DNA of 64,000 nt from JAFCUW01 sp049898325. GTDB lineage: Bacteria; Pseudomonadota; Gammaproteobacteria; Burkholderiales; Burkholderiaceae_D. How positions within the stretch are numbered: the stretch's first letter is position 1; each line of letters starts with the position of its first letter. Location of the stretch: positions 1 to 64,000 of the forward strand of contig NZ_JAFCXL010000012.1 of NCBI RefSeq assembly GCF_049898325.1, given 5' to 3'. The position numbers and the translations under genes were made by a program. Below the pieces are notes generated by a model, which saw nothing but the letters and a program-made list of their open reading frames with translations, was not told where the DNA came from and searched no databases. Below, piece by piece: positions 8,178 through 15,637 of the stretch.

Positions 8178-10109
8178 ATGCTATTTCCAACTCAATTCGA
8201 CGTCATCGTCGTCGGCGGCGGCCATGCCGGCACCGAAGCGGCACTGGCCAGCGCCCGCATGGGCCAGGCCACTTTATTGCTCACTCATAACATCGAGACC
8301 CTCGGTCAGATGTCGTGCAACCCGTCCATCGGCGGTATCGGCAAGGGCCACCTGGTCAAGGAAGTCGATGCCATGGGCGGCGCCATGGCCCTGGCCACCG
8401 ACCTGGCCGGCATCCAGTTCCGCATCCTGAACTCGTCGAAGGGGCCGGCCGTGCGCGCCACCCGCGCCCAGGCCGACCGCATCCTCTACAAGGCGGCCAT
8501 CCGCGAGAAGCTGGAAAACCAGCCGAACTTGTGGCTGTTCCAGCAGGCCGTCGACGACCTCATCATCGAGGGCGACCGCGTGGTGGGCGCCGTCACGCAG
8601 ATCGGCTTGCAGTTCCGCGCGCGCGCCGTGGTGTTGACGGCGGGTACTTTCCTTGATGGAAAAATCCACGTGGGCCTGCAGTCGCACTCGGCCGGCCGCG
8701 CGGGCGACCCGCCCGCCATCTCGCTGTCGGCCCGCCTGAAAGAATTGAACCTGGGGCAGGGCCGCCTGAAAACGGGCACGCCACCGCGCATCGACGGGCG
8801 CAGCATCGATTTTTCCGTGATGAGCGAGCAGCCGGGCGACCTCGATCCCGTGCCCGTGTTTTCCGTCATGGGCAACACCGCCATGCACCCGCGCCAAATT
8901 CCGTGCTGGATGACGCACACCAATGCCACCACCCACGACATCATCCGCGCGGGCCTGGACCGCAGCCCCATGTACACGGGCGTGATCGAAGGCGTCGGGC
9001 CCCGCTATTGCCCGTCAATCGAAGACAAGATCCACCGCTTCGCCGGCAAGGATTCGCACCAGATCTTCCTCGAACCGGAAGGCTTGACGACGCACGAGTA
9101 CTATCCGAACGGCATCTCGACGAGCTTGCCATTTGACGTGCAGATCGCCCTCGTGCGCTCGATGAAGGGGATGGAGAACGCCCACATCCTGCGGCCCGGC
9201 TACGCCATCGAATACGATTATTTCGATCCCCGGGGTCTAAAAACGTCGCTGGAAACCAAGGCCATCGGCGGCCTGTTCTTTGCCGGCCAGATCAACGGCA
9301 CCACCGGCTACGAGGAAGCGGCAGCGCAGGGCATGCTCGCCGGTATCAACGCGGCCCGCCTGACCCAGGGCAAGGACGCCTGGGTGCCGGCCCGCTCGGA
9401 AGCCTACCTGGGCGTGCTGGTCGACGATTTGACGACGCAAGGGGTGCTCGAGCCGTACCGGATGTTTACCAGCCGCGCCGAATTCCGCCTGAGCCTGCGC
9501 GAAGACAATGCCGACATGCGCCTGACCCAGGTCGGCCGCGAACTGGGCGTGGTGGGCGACGCCCAGTGGCAGGCCTTCGACACCAAGCGCGAAGCGGTGG
9601 CGCGCGAACTGGAACGGCTGCGCTCGACGTGGGTCAACCCCCGCGTGCTGGCGGCGGCCGAATCGGAACGGGTGATTGGCCAGGCGATCGAGCGCGAATA
9701 TTCGCTGGCCGACCTGCTGCGCCGCCCCGGCGTGGCCTATGACGGCCTGATGACGCTGCAAGGGATCGATGGTCAGGCGCTGGCCGGCCCCGGCGTTGAC
9801 GACGCGGCCGTGCGCGAACAGATCGAAATCCAGCTCAAGTATGCGGGCTATATCGACCGCCAGGCCAAGGAAGTTGAGCGCCACGACCACTACGAAAACC
9901 TCAAGCTGCCCGACGGTTTCGATTATCTCGACATCAAGGCCCTGTCCATCGAAGTGCGCCAGAAGCTCGACAAGCAGCGCCCGGAAACGCTGGGCCAGGC
10001 CTCGCGCATTTCCGGCGTCACGCCGGCCGCCATTTCCCTGTTGCTGGTGCACCTGAAAAAACGGGGTGCGCGCGGCTTTACCACCCTCAACGAGGAGCTG
10101 GCCCAATGA
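8178..10109 (+). CDS. mnmG: tRNA uridine-5-carboxymethylaminomethyl(34) synthesis enzyme MnmG
   Basis: MnmG (GidA) is a 643-residue FAD enzyme. With the GTPase MnmE it installs the carboxymethylaminomethyl group on wobble uridine 34 of several tRNAs. The FAD-binding motif VVGGGHAGTEAA is at residues 11-22, and the conserved CNPSIGGIGKGHL block follows near 46. The C-terminal helical MnmE/tRNA-binding domain is complete. The ATG at 8178 starts the flavoprotein fold directly; an upstream in-frame ATG (8061) would put coding sequence over the promoter, where TATAAT lies at 8139-8144. It overlaps rsmG by four bases (ATGA at 10106). Confidence 0.98.
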   Translation: MLFPTQFDVIVVGGGHAGTEAALASARMGQATLLLTHNIETLGQMSCNPSIGGIGKGHLVKEVDAMGGAMALATDLAGIQFRILNSSKGPAVRATRAQADRILYKAAIREKLENQPNLWLFQQAVDDLIIEGDRVVGAVTQIGLQFRARAVVLTAGTFLDGKIHVGLQSHSAGRAGDPPAISLSARLKELNLGQGRLKTGTPPRIDGRSIDFSVMSEQPGDLDPVPVFSVMGNTAMHPRQIPCWMTHTNATTHDIIRAGLDRSPMYTGVIEGVGPRYCPSIEDKIHRFAGKDSHQIFLEPEGLTTHEYYPNGISTSLPFDVQIALVRSMKGMENAHILRPGYAIEYDYFDPRGLKTSLETKAIGGLFFAGQINGTTGYEEAAAQGMLAGINAARLTQGKDAWVPARSEAYLGVLVDDLTTQGVLEPYRMFTSRAEFRLSLREDNADMRLTQVGRELGVVGDAQWQAFDTKREAVARELERLRSTWVNPRVLAAAESERVIGQAIEREYSLADLLRRPGVAYDGLMTLQGIDGQALAGPGVDDAAVREQIEIQLKYAGYIDRQAKEVERHDHYENLKLPDGFDYLDIKALSIEVRQKLDKQRPETLGQASRISGVTPAAISLLLVHLKKRGARGFTTLNEELAQ

Positions 10110-10747
10110 AGCCGTTCGACCGCAATGGGCTGGCGGCCGTGCTGGCCGCCGGCAGTCGTGCACTGGCCGTCGAGCTGAGCGAGCAGCAGCACGCCCAGCT
10201 GCTCGACTACTTGGCCCTGCTGGTGAAGTGGAATGCCGTCTACAACCTGACCTCGGTGCGCGATCCCCTGCAGATGGCCACCTTGCACCTGCTCGATTCG
10301 CTCGCCGCCGTGCCCGCGTTCACGGGGGCGCGCAAGGTGCTCGACGTGGGCGCCGGCGGTGGTTTGCCCGGCATCGTGCTGGCCATTGCCCGGCCGGACC
10401 TGGCCGTGTCCCTGATCGACACGGTGCACAAGAAAACCGCGTTTCTCAAGCAGGTCAAGGCCGAACTCGGTCTGGCCAACGTCACCGTCTACACGGCCAA
10501 GGTGCAGGAGGTGGTGGTGCCGGCGCCGTTCGACGTGATCACCTCGCGCGCGTTTGCCGACCTGTCCGATTTCGTCAACTGGTCCGGACACCTGCTCGAG
10601 GAGGGCGGCCAGTTCATCGCCCTCAAGGGGGTGGCCCCGGCCGACGAGCAGGAACGGCTGCCGGCGCCGTGGAAAGTGACGCAATTGCAGGCTTTGCGGG
10701 TACCCGGCCTCGATGCGGAACGTCACCTGGTGTTCATTGGCAAATAA
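10106..10747 (+). CDS. rsmG: 16S rRNA (guanine(527)-N(7))-methyltransferase RsmG
   Basis: RsmG (GidB) is a 213-residue SAM-dependent enzyme that methylates G527 of 16S rRNA; loss of this activity is known to give low-level streptomycin resistance in other bacteria. The SAM-binding loop is VLDVGAGGGLPG near 78-89. The N-terminal helical part includes KWNAVYNLTSVRDP, typical of the family, and ITSRAFADL lies in the catalytic half. Its ATG overlaps the mnmG stop, so the two RNA-modification genes are co-translated. A very AT-rich region follows before parA. Confidence 0.97.
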   Translation: MKPFDRNGLAAVLAAGSRALAVELSEQQHAQLLDYLALLVKWNAVYNLTSVRDPLQMATLHLLDSLAAVPAFTGARKVLDVGAGGGLPGIVLAIARPDLAVSLIDTVHKKTAFLKQVKAELGLANVTVYTAKVQEVVVPAPFDVITSRAFADLSDFVNWSGHLLEEGGQFIALKGVAPADEQERLPAPWKVTQLQALRVPGLDAERHLVFIGK

Positions 10748-10888
10748 AGCTAAATGGTATAAATCGTTTATATGGTTTATACCTGATACTTTATTTATAT
10801 TAGTCATACTAAATTAATAGTTTATACGACATAAACCGTAATACTAATCGTATTGCTTATCTTTTTCGCGGCGAATTCAAGAACCTAC
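10748..10888 (+). promoter_or_regulatory. AT-rich control region upstream of parAB
   Basis: These 141 bases are strikingly AT-rich compared with the flanking coding DNA. They contain repeated TATAAA/TTTATA words. GGTATAAA (10756-10763) and TTTATACC (10776-10783) form an inverted repeat, and GTTTAT-ACGAC-ATAAAC (10820-10836) forms a second. The parA promoter must lie here, and the repeats are candidates for autoregulation by ParA/ParB or another factor. No clear ribosome site precedes the parA ATG. Confidence 0.55.
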
Positions 10889-11659
10889 ATGGCCAAAATA
10901 TTTTGCGTAGCAAACCAGAAGGGCGGGGTGGGCAAGACCACCACCAGCGTCAACCTGTCGGCGGGCCTGGCCAAGCTCGATCAACGGGTGCTGCTGGTCG
11001 ACCTCGATCCGCAGGGCAACGCCACCATGGGCGCCGGCATCAACAAGGCGGGCCTGGCGGCATCAACCTACCAGGTGCTGCTGGGCGAGGCAGACGTCGC
11101 CACGGCGCGCCAGCGCTCCGAGTCGGGCCGCTTCGACGTGCTGCCGTCAAACCGCGAGCTGGCCGGCGCCGAGGTGGAGATGGTCGAACTCGACGCGCGT
11201 GAACGGCGCCTGAAGGACGCGCTGGCGCTGGTCGACGCCGACTACGATTTCATCCTGATCGACTGCCCGCCCGCGCTGTCGATGCTGACCCTGAACGGCT
11301 TGTGCGCCGCCCACGGCGTCATCATCCCCATGCAGTGCGAGTACTACGCCCTCGAAGGCCTGTCCGACCTGGTCAACACCATCAAGAAGGTGCACGCCAA
11401 CCTCAATCACGACCTGAAAATCATCGGCCTGCTGCGGGTGATGTTCGACCCGCGCATGACGCTGTCGCAACAGGTCTCGGCCCAGCTCGAGCAGCACTTC
11501 GGCGACAAGGTCTTCAACACCATCATCCCGCGTAATGTGCGGCTGGCCGAAGCGCCGTCGTACGGCGTGCCGGGGGTGGTGTTCGATCCCGCCTCGAAGG
11601 GGGCGCAGGCGTACATCGCCTTTGGCGCCGAAATGGTCGAGCGCATCAAATCCATGTGA
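10889..11659 (+). CDS. parA: Chromosome partitioning ATPase ParA
   Basis: ParA is a 256-residue Walker-type ATPase that drives segregation of ParB-parS complexes over the nucleoid. The deviant Walker A motif KGGVGKTTT occupies residues 11-19. A Walker B-like DYDFILIDCPP segment lies near 115, and NVRLAEAPSYG, typical of chromosomal ParA/Soj, is near the C terminus. It lacks the N-terminal DNA-binding domain of plasmid type Ia ParA, which fits the chromosomal class. The ATG at 10889 is the start of the ATPase fold; the in-frame extension to 10853 is not conserved. parB follows after a 58-bp gap. Confidence 0.97.
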   Translation: MAKIFCVANQKGGVGKTTTSVNLSAGLAKLDQRVLLVDLDPQGNATMGAGINKAGLAASTYQVLLGEADVATARQRSESGRFDVLPSNRELAGAEVEMVELDARERRLKDALALVDADYDFILIDCPPALSMLTLNGLCAAHGVIIPMQCEYYALEGLSDLVNTIKKVHANLNHDLKIIGLLRVMFDPRMTLSQQVSAQLEQHFGDKVFNTIIPRNVRLAEAPSYGVPGVVFDPASKGAQAYIAFGAEMVERIKSM

Positions 11660-11717
11660 GCGGCGCCGCCGCCAGCCCCCCTCAACGACCCACCGCATAC
11701 TGAAAGAAGCACGCAAC

Positions 11718-12602
11718 ATGGCAACCAAAAAACTCAAGGGCCTCGGCCGCGGTCTCGACGCGCTGCTGGGCGGCGACGCCGACTTCAACCCGTTTCAGCA
11801 GGACCCGGGCCTGCCCACCAGCCTGCCCGTGACCCAGCTGCAGGCGGGCCGCTACCAGCCCCGCACCCGCATGGACGAAGGCGCCCTCGATGAACTGGCC
11901 GCCTCGATCAAGGCGCAAGGGGTGATGCAGCCGGTGCTGGTGCGACCCATCGGCAAGGACGGCGCCCTGATCACCTACGAGATCATCGCCGGCGAACGGC
12001 GCTTTCGCGCCGCCCAGATCGCCGGCCTCGCAACGATCCCCGTGCTGGTGCGCGAGGTCGACGACCAGACCGCCGCCGCCATGGCGCTCATCGAGAACAT
12101 CCAGCGCGAAGACTTGAACCCGCTGGAGGAGGCGCAGGGCATCGCCCGCCTGATCGACGATTTCAAATTCACCCACGAACAGGCGGCGCAGGCGGTGGGG
12201 CGCTCGCGCTCGGCCGTGTCGAACCTGCTGCGCCTGATCAACCTGGCCCAGCCCGTACAAACCATGCTGATGGCGGGCGACCTCGACATGGGCCACGCGC
12301 GCGCGCTGCTGGCGGTAGACGCGGCCACCCAGATCAGCCTGGCGAGCCAAGTGGTGGCCAAGCGACTGTCGGTCAGGGAAACGGAAAAACTGGTCAGCCG
12401 CACCATCGATGAGGCGGCCAACCCGCCCACCCCCCGCCTGAAAGAAAAATCGGGCGATATCGCCCGCCTCGAAGAAGAATTGTCCGACCGCCTGGCCACG
12501 CCCGTGCTATTTAAAATGGGCAACAAGGGGCGCGGCCAGATGATCATCGACTTCGCCGACCTCGATATCCTCGATGGCGTTCTGGCAAGACTACGGGCGT
12601 AA
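11718..12602 (+). CDS. parB: Chromosome partitioning protein ParB (CTPase/parS binder)
   Basis: ParB is a 294-residue protein that loads at parS and spreads as a CTP-dependent clamp. The N terminus has the ParA-stimulating GLGRGLDALLGG patch. The CTP-binding domain contains the GERRFRA box and the ENIQREDLNPLEEA motif. The parS-binding helix-turn-helix includes EQAAQAVGRSRSAVSNLLRL, and the C-terminal dimerisation domain ends the protein. Three matching parS sites lie 3.7-4.6 kb upstream. The ATG has AGAAGC upstream, a modest ribosome site. Confidence 0.97.
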   Translation: MATKKLKGLGRGLDALLGGDADFNPFQQDPGLPTSLPVTQLQAGRYQPRTRMDEGALDELAASIKAQGVMQPVLVRPIGKDGALITYEIIAGERRFRAAQIAGLATIPVLVREVDDQTAAAMALIENIQREDLNPLEEAQGIARLIDDFKFTHEQAAQAVGRSRSAVSNLLRLINLAQPVQTMLMAGDLDMGHARALLAVDAATQISLASQVVAKRLSVRETEKLVSRTIDEAANPPTPRLKEKSGDIARLEEELSDRLATPVLFKMGNKGRGQMIIDFADLDILDGVLARLRA

Positions 12603-12780
12603 ACACGGGCCGTCCCGGGCGTGGCGACAGTCTTGCCTTTAAAACCAGCAAGCTGTCGGTAAGTCATTGACCTTCAACAAGAAACTTGCTTTGCAGGCCA
12701 TACCGCAATGTTGACTGCACCTTAATGGAACACCTGCCCGCTATCCGTGGTTTTTGACGCGCATTGCGCTCCGACAAAGT

Positions 12781-12797
12781 GCGTCAACGTTTGACGC
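12781..12797. promoter_or_regulatory. Palindrome overlapping the atp promoter -35 element
   Basis: GCGTCAA-CGT-TTGACGC is a palindrome with 7-bp arms whose right arm contains the -35 hexamer TTGACG of the atp promoter. A third copy of the half-site, TTGACGC, lies at 12754-12760. This spacing is what a repressor operator would look like, but no regulator is known to me for this sequence. Coincidental symmetry around a -35 element is possible. Confidence 0.45.
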
Positions 12798-12819
12798 GTA
12801 TGTGCGTAGACCTTATAAT
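12791..12819 (+). promoter_or_regulatory. Sigma-70 type promoter of the atp operon
   Basis: TTGACG (12791-12796) and TATAAT (12814-12819) are separated by exactly 17 bases, a near-perfect housekeeping promoter. Transcription would start near 12826 and leave a leader of about 60 bases before atpI. No other strong promoter is visible before atpI, so this probably drives the whole nine-gene operon. Confidence 0.8.
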
Positions 12820-12884
12820 CCCGCTGATTCACGCAATCTCACCCAACGCAACACAGCTTTTACAGGCTGCGAAAAGAAGAAAAA

Positions 12885-13223
12885 ATGTTGCGCTTAGTTT
12901 CCCTGCAATTGATGGCAACCATCGTGGCCGGCTTGATCGCCGCCTGGCTCGGTGGCTGGCCTGCCGCCGTGTCGGCGATGCTGGGGGGATTTTGCTGTGT
13001 CGTTCCCAACGGATTGTTTGCCCTGCGCCTGTTTGCGAATGCGCAGAAACCCGGTGGGGCCAATCCGATGACCTTTATGGTCGGGGAATTTATCAAGATT
13101 GCATTGACGTTGACCCTGTTGGGGGTCACCGCATGGCTGTACCGCGATTTGAACTGGCTCGCCTTGTTATGCGGCTTCATCGTGGCACTGAAAAGTTACA
13201 TCATCTTATTGTTTAGGCGCTAG
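12885..13223 (+). CDS. atpI: ATP synthase subunit I
   Basis: AtpI is a 112-residue membrane protein with four hydrophobic segments. It is thought to help assemble the c-ring of the F1Fo ATP synthase. It is the first gene of the operon, as in other proteobacteria. The GAAAAGAAGAAAA stretch before the ATG serves as ribosome site. Sequence conservation of AtpI is low, so the call rests on size, membrane topology and position directly before atpB (two bases between the genes). Confidence 0.9.
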   Translation: MLRLVSLQLMATIVAGLIAAWLGGWPAAVSAMLGGFCCVVPNGLFALRLFANAQKPGGANPMTFMVGEFIKIALTLTLLGVTAWLYRDLNWLALLCGFIVALKSYIILLFRR

Positions 13224-13225
13224 AC

Positions 13226-14110
13226 ATGACTACTGAAACCGTCGCTGCAGGAGCACAACCGGTAGGCGAGCACGCGCTCACCGCTGGGCAATACATCACC
13301 CACCACCTGGGGCACATGCGTTCGCAAGCCCAGCCGGGGATTATTGACTTCAATGTCGTCAACTATGACACCATCCTGTTCTCCGTCATCACCGCGCTGA
13401 TTGCCTTCTTCCTGCTGCGCGCTGCCGCCAGCCGTGTCACCTCGGGCGTACCGAGCCGCTTCCAGGGCGCCGTCGAGTCGCTCGTTGAACTGGTCGAAGA
13501 CCAGTCCAAAGCCATCGTCCACGGCGACCGCAGCTTCATCGCCCCGCTGGCCCTGACGGTGCTGGTCTGGGTCATCCTGATGAACTCGATCGACTTCCTT
13601 CCTGTCGACCTGTTCGCCACCATCTTCCGCGCCCTGGGCATCCACACCGCCGAAGGCCACGAACCATTCTTCCGCTCGGTCCCCACGGCCGACCTGAACG
13701 GCACCTTCGGCATGGGTATCGTCGTGTTTGCCTGCATGATTTACTACGGCATCAAGATCAAGGGCGCCGGCGGCTTCGTCAAGGAACTGTTCACCGCACC
13801 GTTCGGTGCCCATCCCGCGCTGTGGATTTTCAATTTTGGTTTGAACCTGATCGAGTACGCGGCCAAAACGGTCTCGCTGTCGATGCGACTGTTCGGCAAC
13901 ATGTTTGCCGGTGAGTTGCTGTTCCTGTTGATCGCCCTGCTCGGCGCTACCTGGATTGGCGTGACCACCCAGAGCGTCGCACTGGCCGGCCTGCAGGTCT
14001 TGCTCGGTACGGGTTGGGCGCTGTTCCACTTGTTGATCGTGCCACTGCAAGCGTTCATTTTCATGATGCTGACCCTGGTCTACATCGGTCAAGCCCACGA
14101 AGGACACTAA
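13226..14110 (+). CDS. atpB: F0F1 ATP synthase subunit A
   Basis: This is the 294-residue membrane a-subunit that forms the proton half-channels against the c-ring. The essential arginine lies in SLSMRLFGNMFAGE (Arg near 221), on the helix facing the c-ring. Several hydrophobic helices are visible, including DTILFSVITALIAFFLL and a C-terminal AFIFMMLTLVYIGQA segment. The N-terminal extension of about 40 residues is hydrophilic and normal for this group. The 128-bp gap to atpE holds short direct repeats and a U-rich enhancer. Confidence 0.97.
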   Translation: MTTETVAAGAQPVGEHALTAGQYITHHLGHMRSQAQPGIIDFNVVNYDTILFSVITALIAFFLLRAAASRVTSGVPSRFQGAVESLVELVEDQSKAIVHGDRSFIAPLALTVLVWVILMNSIDFLPVDLFATIFRALGIHTAEGHEPFFRSVPTADLNGTFGMGIVVFACMIYYGIKIKGAGGFVKELFTAPFGAHPALWIFNFGLNLIEYAAKTVSLSMRLFGNMFAGELLFLLIALLGATWIGVTTQSVALAGLQVLLGTGWALFHLLIVPLQAFIFMMLTLVYIGQAHEGH

Positions 14111-14190
14111 GCAGGACGGTCAATCCCCTCAGGGACACCAAGCAGTAACTGTAAGAATCGTAGGAATCGTAGGAAAATGTAGTCTCTGGT

Positions 14191-14232
14191 AGTTTTAACT
14201 TTAACGTTTTATTTTTTTGATTATTTAAGGAG
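14191..14232 (+). promoter_or_regulatory. atpE: U-rich translational enhancer and ribosome site of atpE
   Basis: The 40 bases before atpE are nearly free of G and C: TTTTAACTTTAACGTTTT, then a T-run, then TAAGGAG at 14226-14232, six bases before the ATG. The Escherichia coli atpE initiation region has a similar U-rich enhancer (TTTTAACTG) that raises c-subunit synthesis to match its high copy number. The resemblance is visible; the function here is inferred. Confidence 0.6.
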
Positions 14233-14238
14233 TTTTTG

Positions 14239-14481
14239 ATGACTAACATCGCTTTCGTAGCACTGGCTTGCGGCTTGATCATTGGTTTGGGTGCTATCGG
14301 TGCATGTATCGGTATCGGCATCATGGGCGGTAAGTTCATCGAAGCTTCGGCACGTCAACCAGAACTGATGAACACCCTGCAAACCAAGATGTTCCTGCTG
14401 GCTGGTCTGATCGATGCGGCGTTCCTGATCGGCGTTGGTATCGCAATGATGTTTGCGTTCTCCAGCCCGTTCCCTGCGTAA
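14239..14481 (+). CDS. atpE: F0F1 ATP synthase subunit C
   Basis: This 80-residue proteolipid is two transmembrane helices joined by a polar loop (RQPELMNTLQTK); many copies make up the rotating c-ring. The glycine-rich first helix (GLGAIGACIGIGIMGG) and the proton-carrying Asp near residue 59 in AGLIDAAFLIG are present. The ion-site sequence looks like the proton-coupled type. It has an excellent ribosome site and an AU-rich enhancer, as expected for the most abundant subunit. Confidence 0.98.
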   Translation: MTNIAFVALACGLIIGLGAIGACIGIGIMGGKFIEASARQPELMNTLQTKMFLLAGLIDAAFLIGVGIAMMFAFSSPFPA

Positions 14482-14554
14482 GCAATAGTTCTCAATAGCC
14501 GGGACTTGCGCGTGCGCGGGGCCCGGCATACGTCATTCTGAGAAGGAAAAAGCT

Positions 14555-15025
14555 GTGAACTTAAATTCGACAATGTTCGTCCAGGCGATCGTCTTCCTGA
14601 TCCTGGCGTTTTCGATTGCCAAATTCGTCTGGCCGCCGATGATGGCAGCGCTCGACGCGCGCGCCAAGAAAATCGCCGACGGCCTCGCCGCCGCCGACCA
14701 GGGCAAGCAAGCCATGGCCGCCGCCGAAAAACGTGTGCAAGCCGAACTCGCTGGCGCCCGTGACGAAGGCCAGAAACGCATCGCCGACGCCGAAAAGCGC
14801 GCGACGATGGTGGCCGACGAGATCAAAGCGAACGCCAACGCCGAAGCGGGCCGCATCATCGCCCAGGCCAAGGCCGACGCCGATCAGCAAGTGACCAAGG
14901 CTCGCGAAGAACTGCGCGCGCAAGTTGCCGGCCTCGCCGTCAAGGGCGCCGAGCAAATTCTCAAACGTGAAGTGAACGCAGCGGCCCACGCCGACCTGCT
15001 GTCGCAACTGGCAACCGAGCTGTAA
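14555..15025 (+). CDS. atpF: F0F1 ATP synthase subunit B
   Basis: This 156-residue b-subunit is the peripheral stalk. It has one N-terminal transmembrane helix (QAIVFLILAFSIAKFVWPP) followed by a long Ala/Glu/Lys/Arg-rich helix that dimerises as a right-handed coiled coil. The start is GTG at 14555, supported by AGAAGGA about ten bases upstream and by the family's MNLN-type N terminus. atpH follows after two bases. Confidence 0.97.
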   Translation: MNLNSTMFVQAIVFLILAFSIAKFVWPPMMAALDARAKKIADGLAAADQGKQAMAAAEKRVQAELAGARDEGQKRIADAEKRATMVADEIKANANAEAGRIIAQAKADADQQVTKAREELRAQVAGLAVKGAEQILKREVNAAAHADLLSQLATEL

Positions 15026-15027
15026 TC

Positions 15028-15561
15028 ATGGCAGAACTCGCAACCGTCGCCCGTCCGTACGCCGAAGCGCTGTTTCGTGTCGCCCAAACCGGCGACATGG
15101 CTGCCTGGTCCACCCTGGTGTCCGAGCTGGGCAATATCGGCGTCAATGCCGATGTGCAAGATTTCGCGCGCAATCCGAACGTCACGCCGGCCCAGGTCGC
15201 CGAGGCGTTCGCCGCGATGATCAAGTCGCCCGTCACGGCTGAAGCGACCAACTTCATCGCCATCCTGATCGAGAACCGCCGCATTGCCCTGCTGCCGGAA
15301 ATCGCCGCGCAATTCGCCGTGCTCAAGAATGCACAGGAAGGCGCCGCCGATGCCCACGTTATCAGCGCGTTCGACATGTCGAGCACGCAGGTGACCGACC
15401 TGGTGGCGAGCCTGGAAAAGAAATTTGGCCGCAAGCTCAACCCGACCGTGACAGTGGATGCCTCGCTGATCGGTGGTGTGCGCGTGGTGGTCGGCGACGA
15501 AGTGCTCGACACCTCGGTCCGCGCCAAGCTGCAACAGATGCATGTTGCGCTGGCGTCGTAA
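15028..15561 (+). CDS. atpH: F0F1 ATP synthase subunit delta
   Basis: The 177-residue delta subunit links the top of F1 to the b-stalk. The N-terminal six-helix domain starts with ATVARPYAEALFRVA. The conserved C-terminal GGVRVVVGDEVLDTSVRAKL block is the family signature. It lies in the standard order between atpF and atpA, with a 76-bp gap before atpA. Confidence 0.97.
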   Translation: MAELATVARPYAEALFRVAQTGDMAAWSTLVSELGNIGVNADVQDFARNPNVTPAQVAEAFAAMIKSPVTAEATNFIAILIENRRIALLPEIAAQFAVLKNAQEGAADAHVISAFDMSSTQVTDLVASLEKKFGRKLNPTVTVDASLIGGVRVVVGDEVLDTSVRAKLQQMHVALAS

Positions 15562-15637
15562 TCGATCCTGTCAGTAAAGCACTCGCGCCGGCGCCCCGCC
15601 TCTTGCCCTACGCATCAAGAAACTATTAGGAGTTAGC

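Noticed and set aside
12603..12625. CACGGGCCGTCCCGGGCGTG after parB as a terminator
   Set aside because: Only four base pairs can form and no T-run follows.
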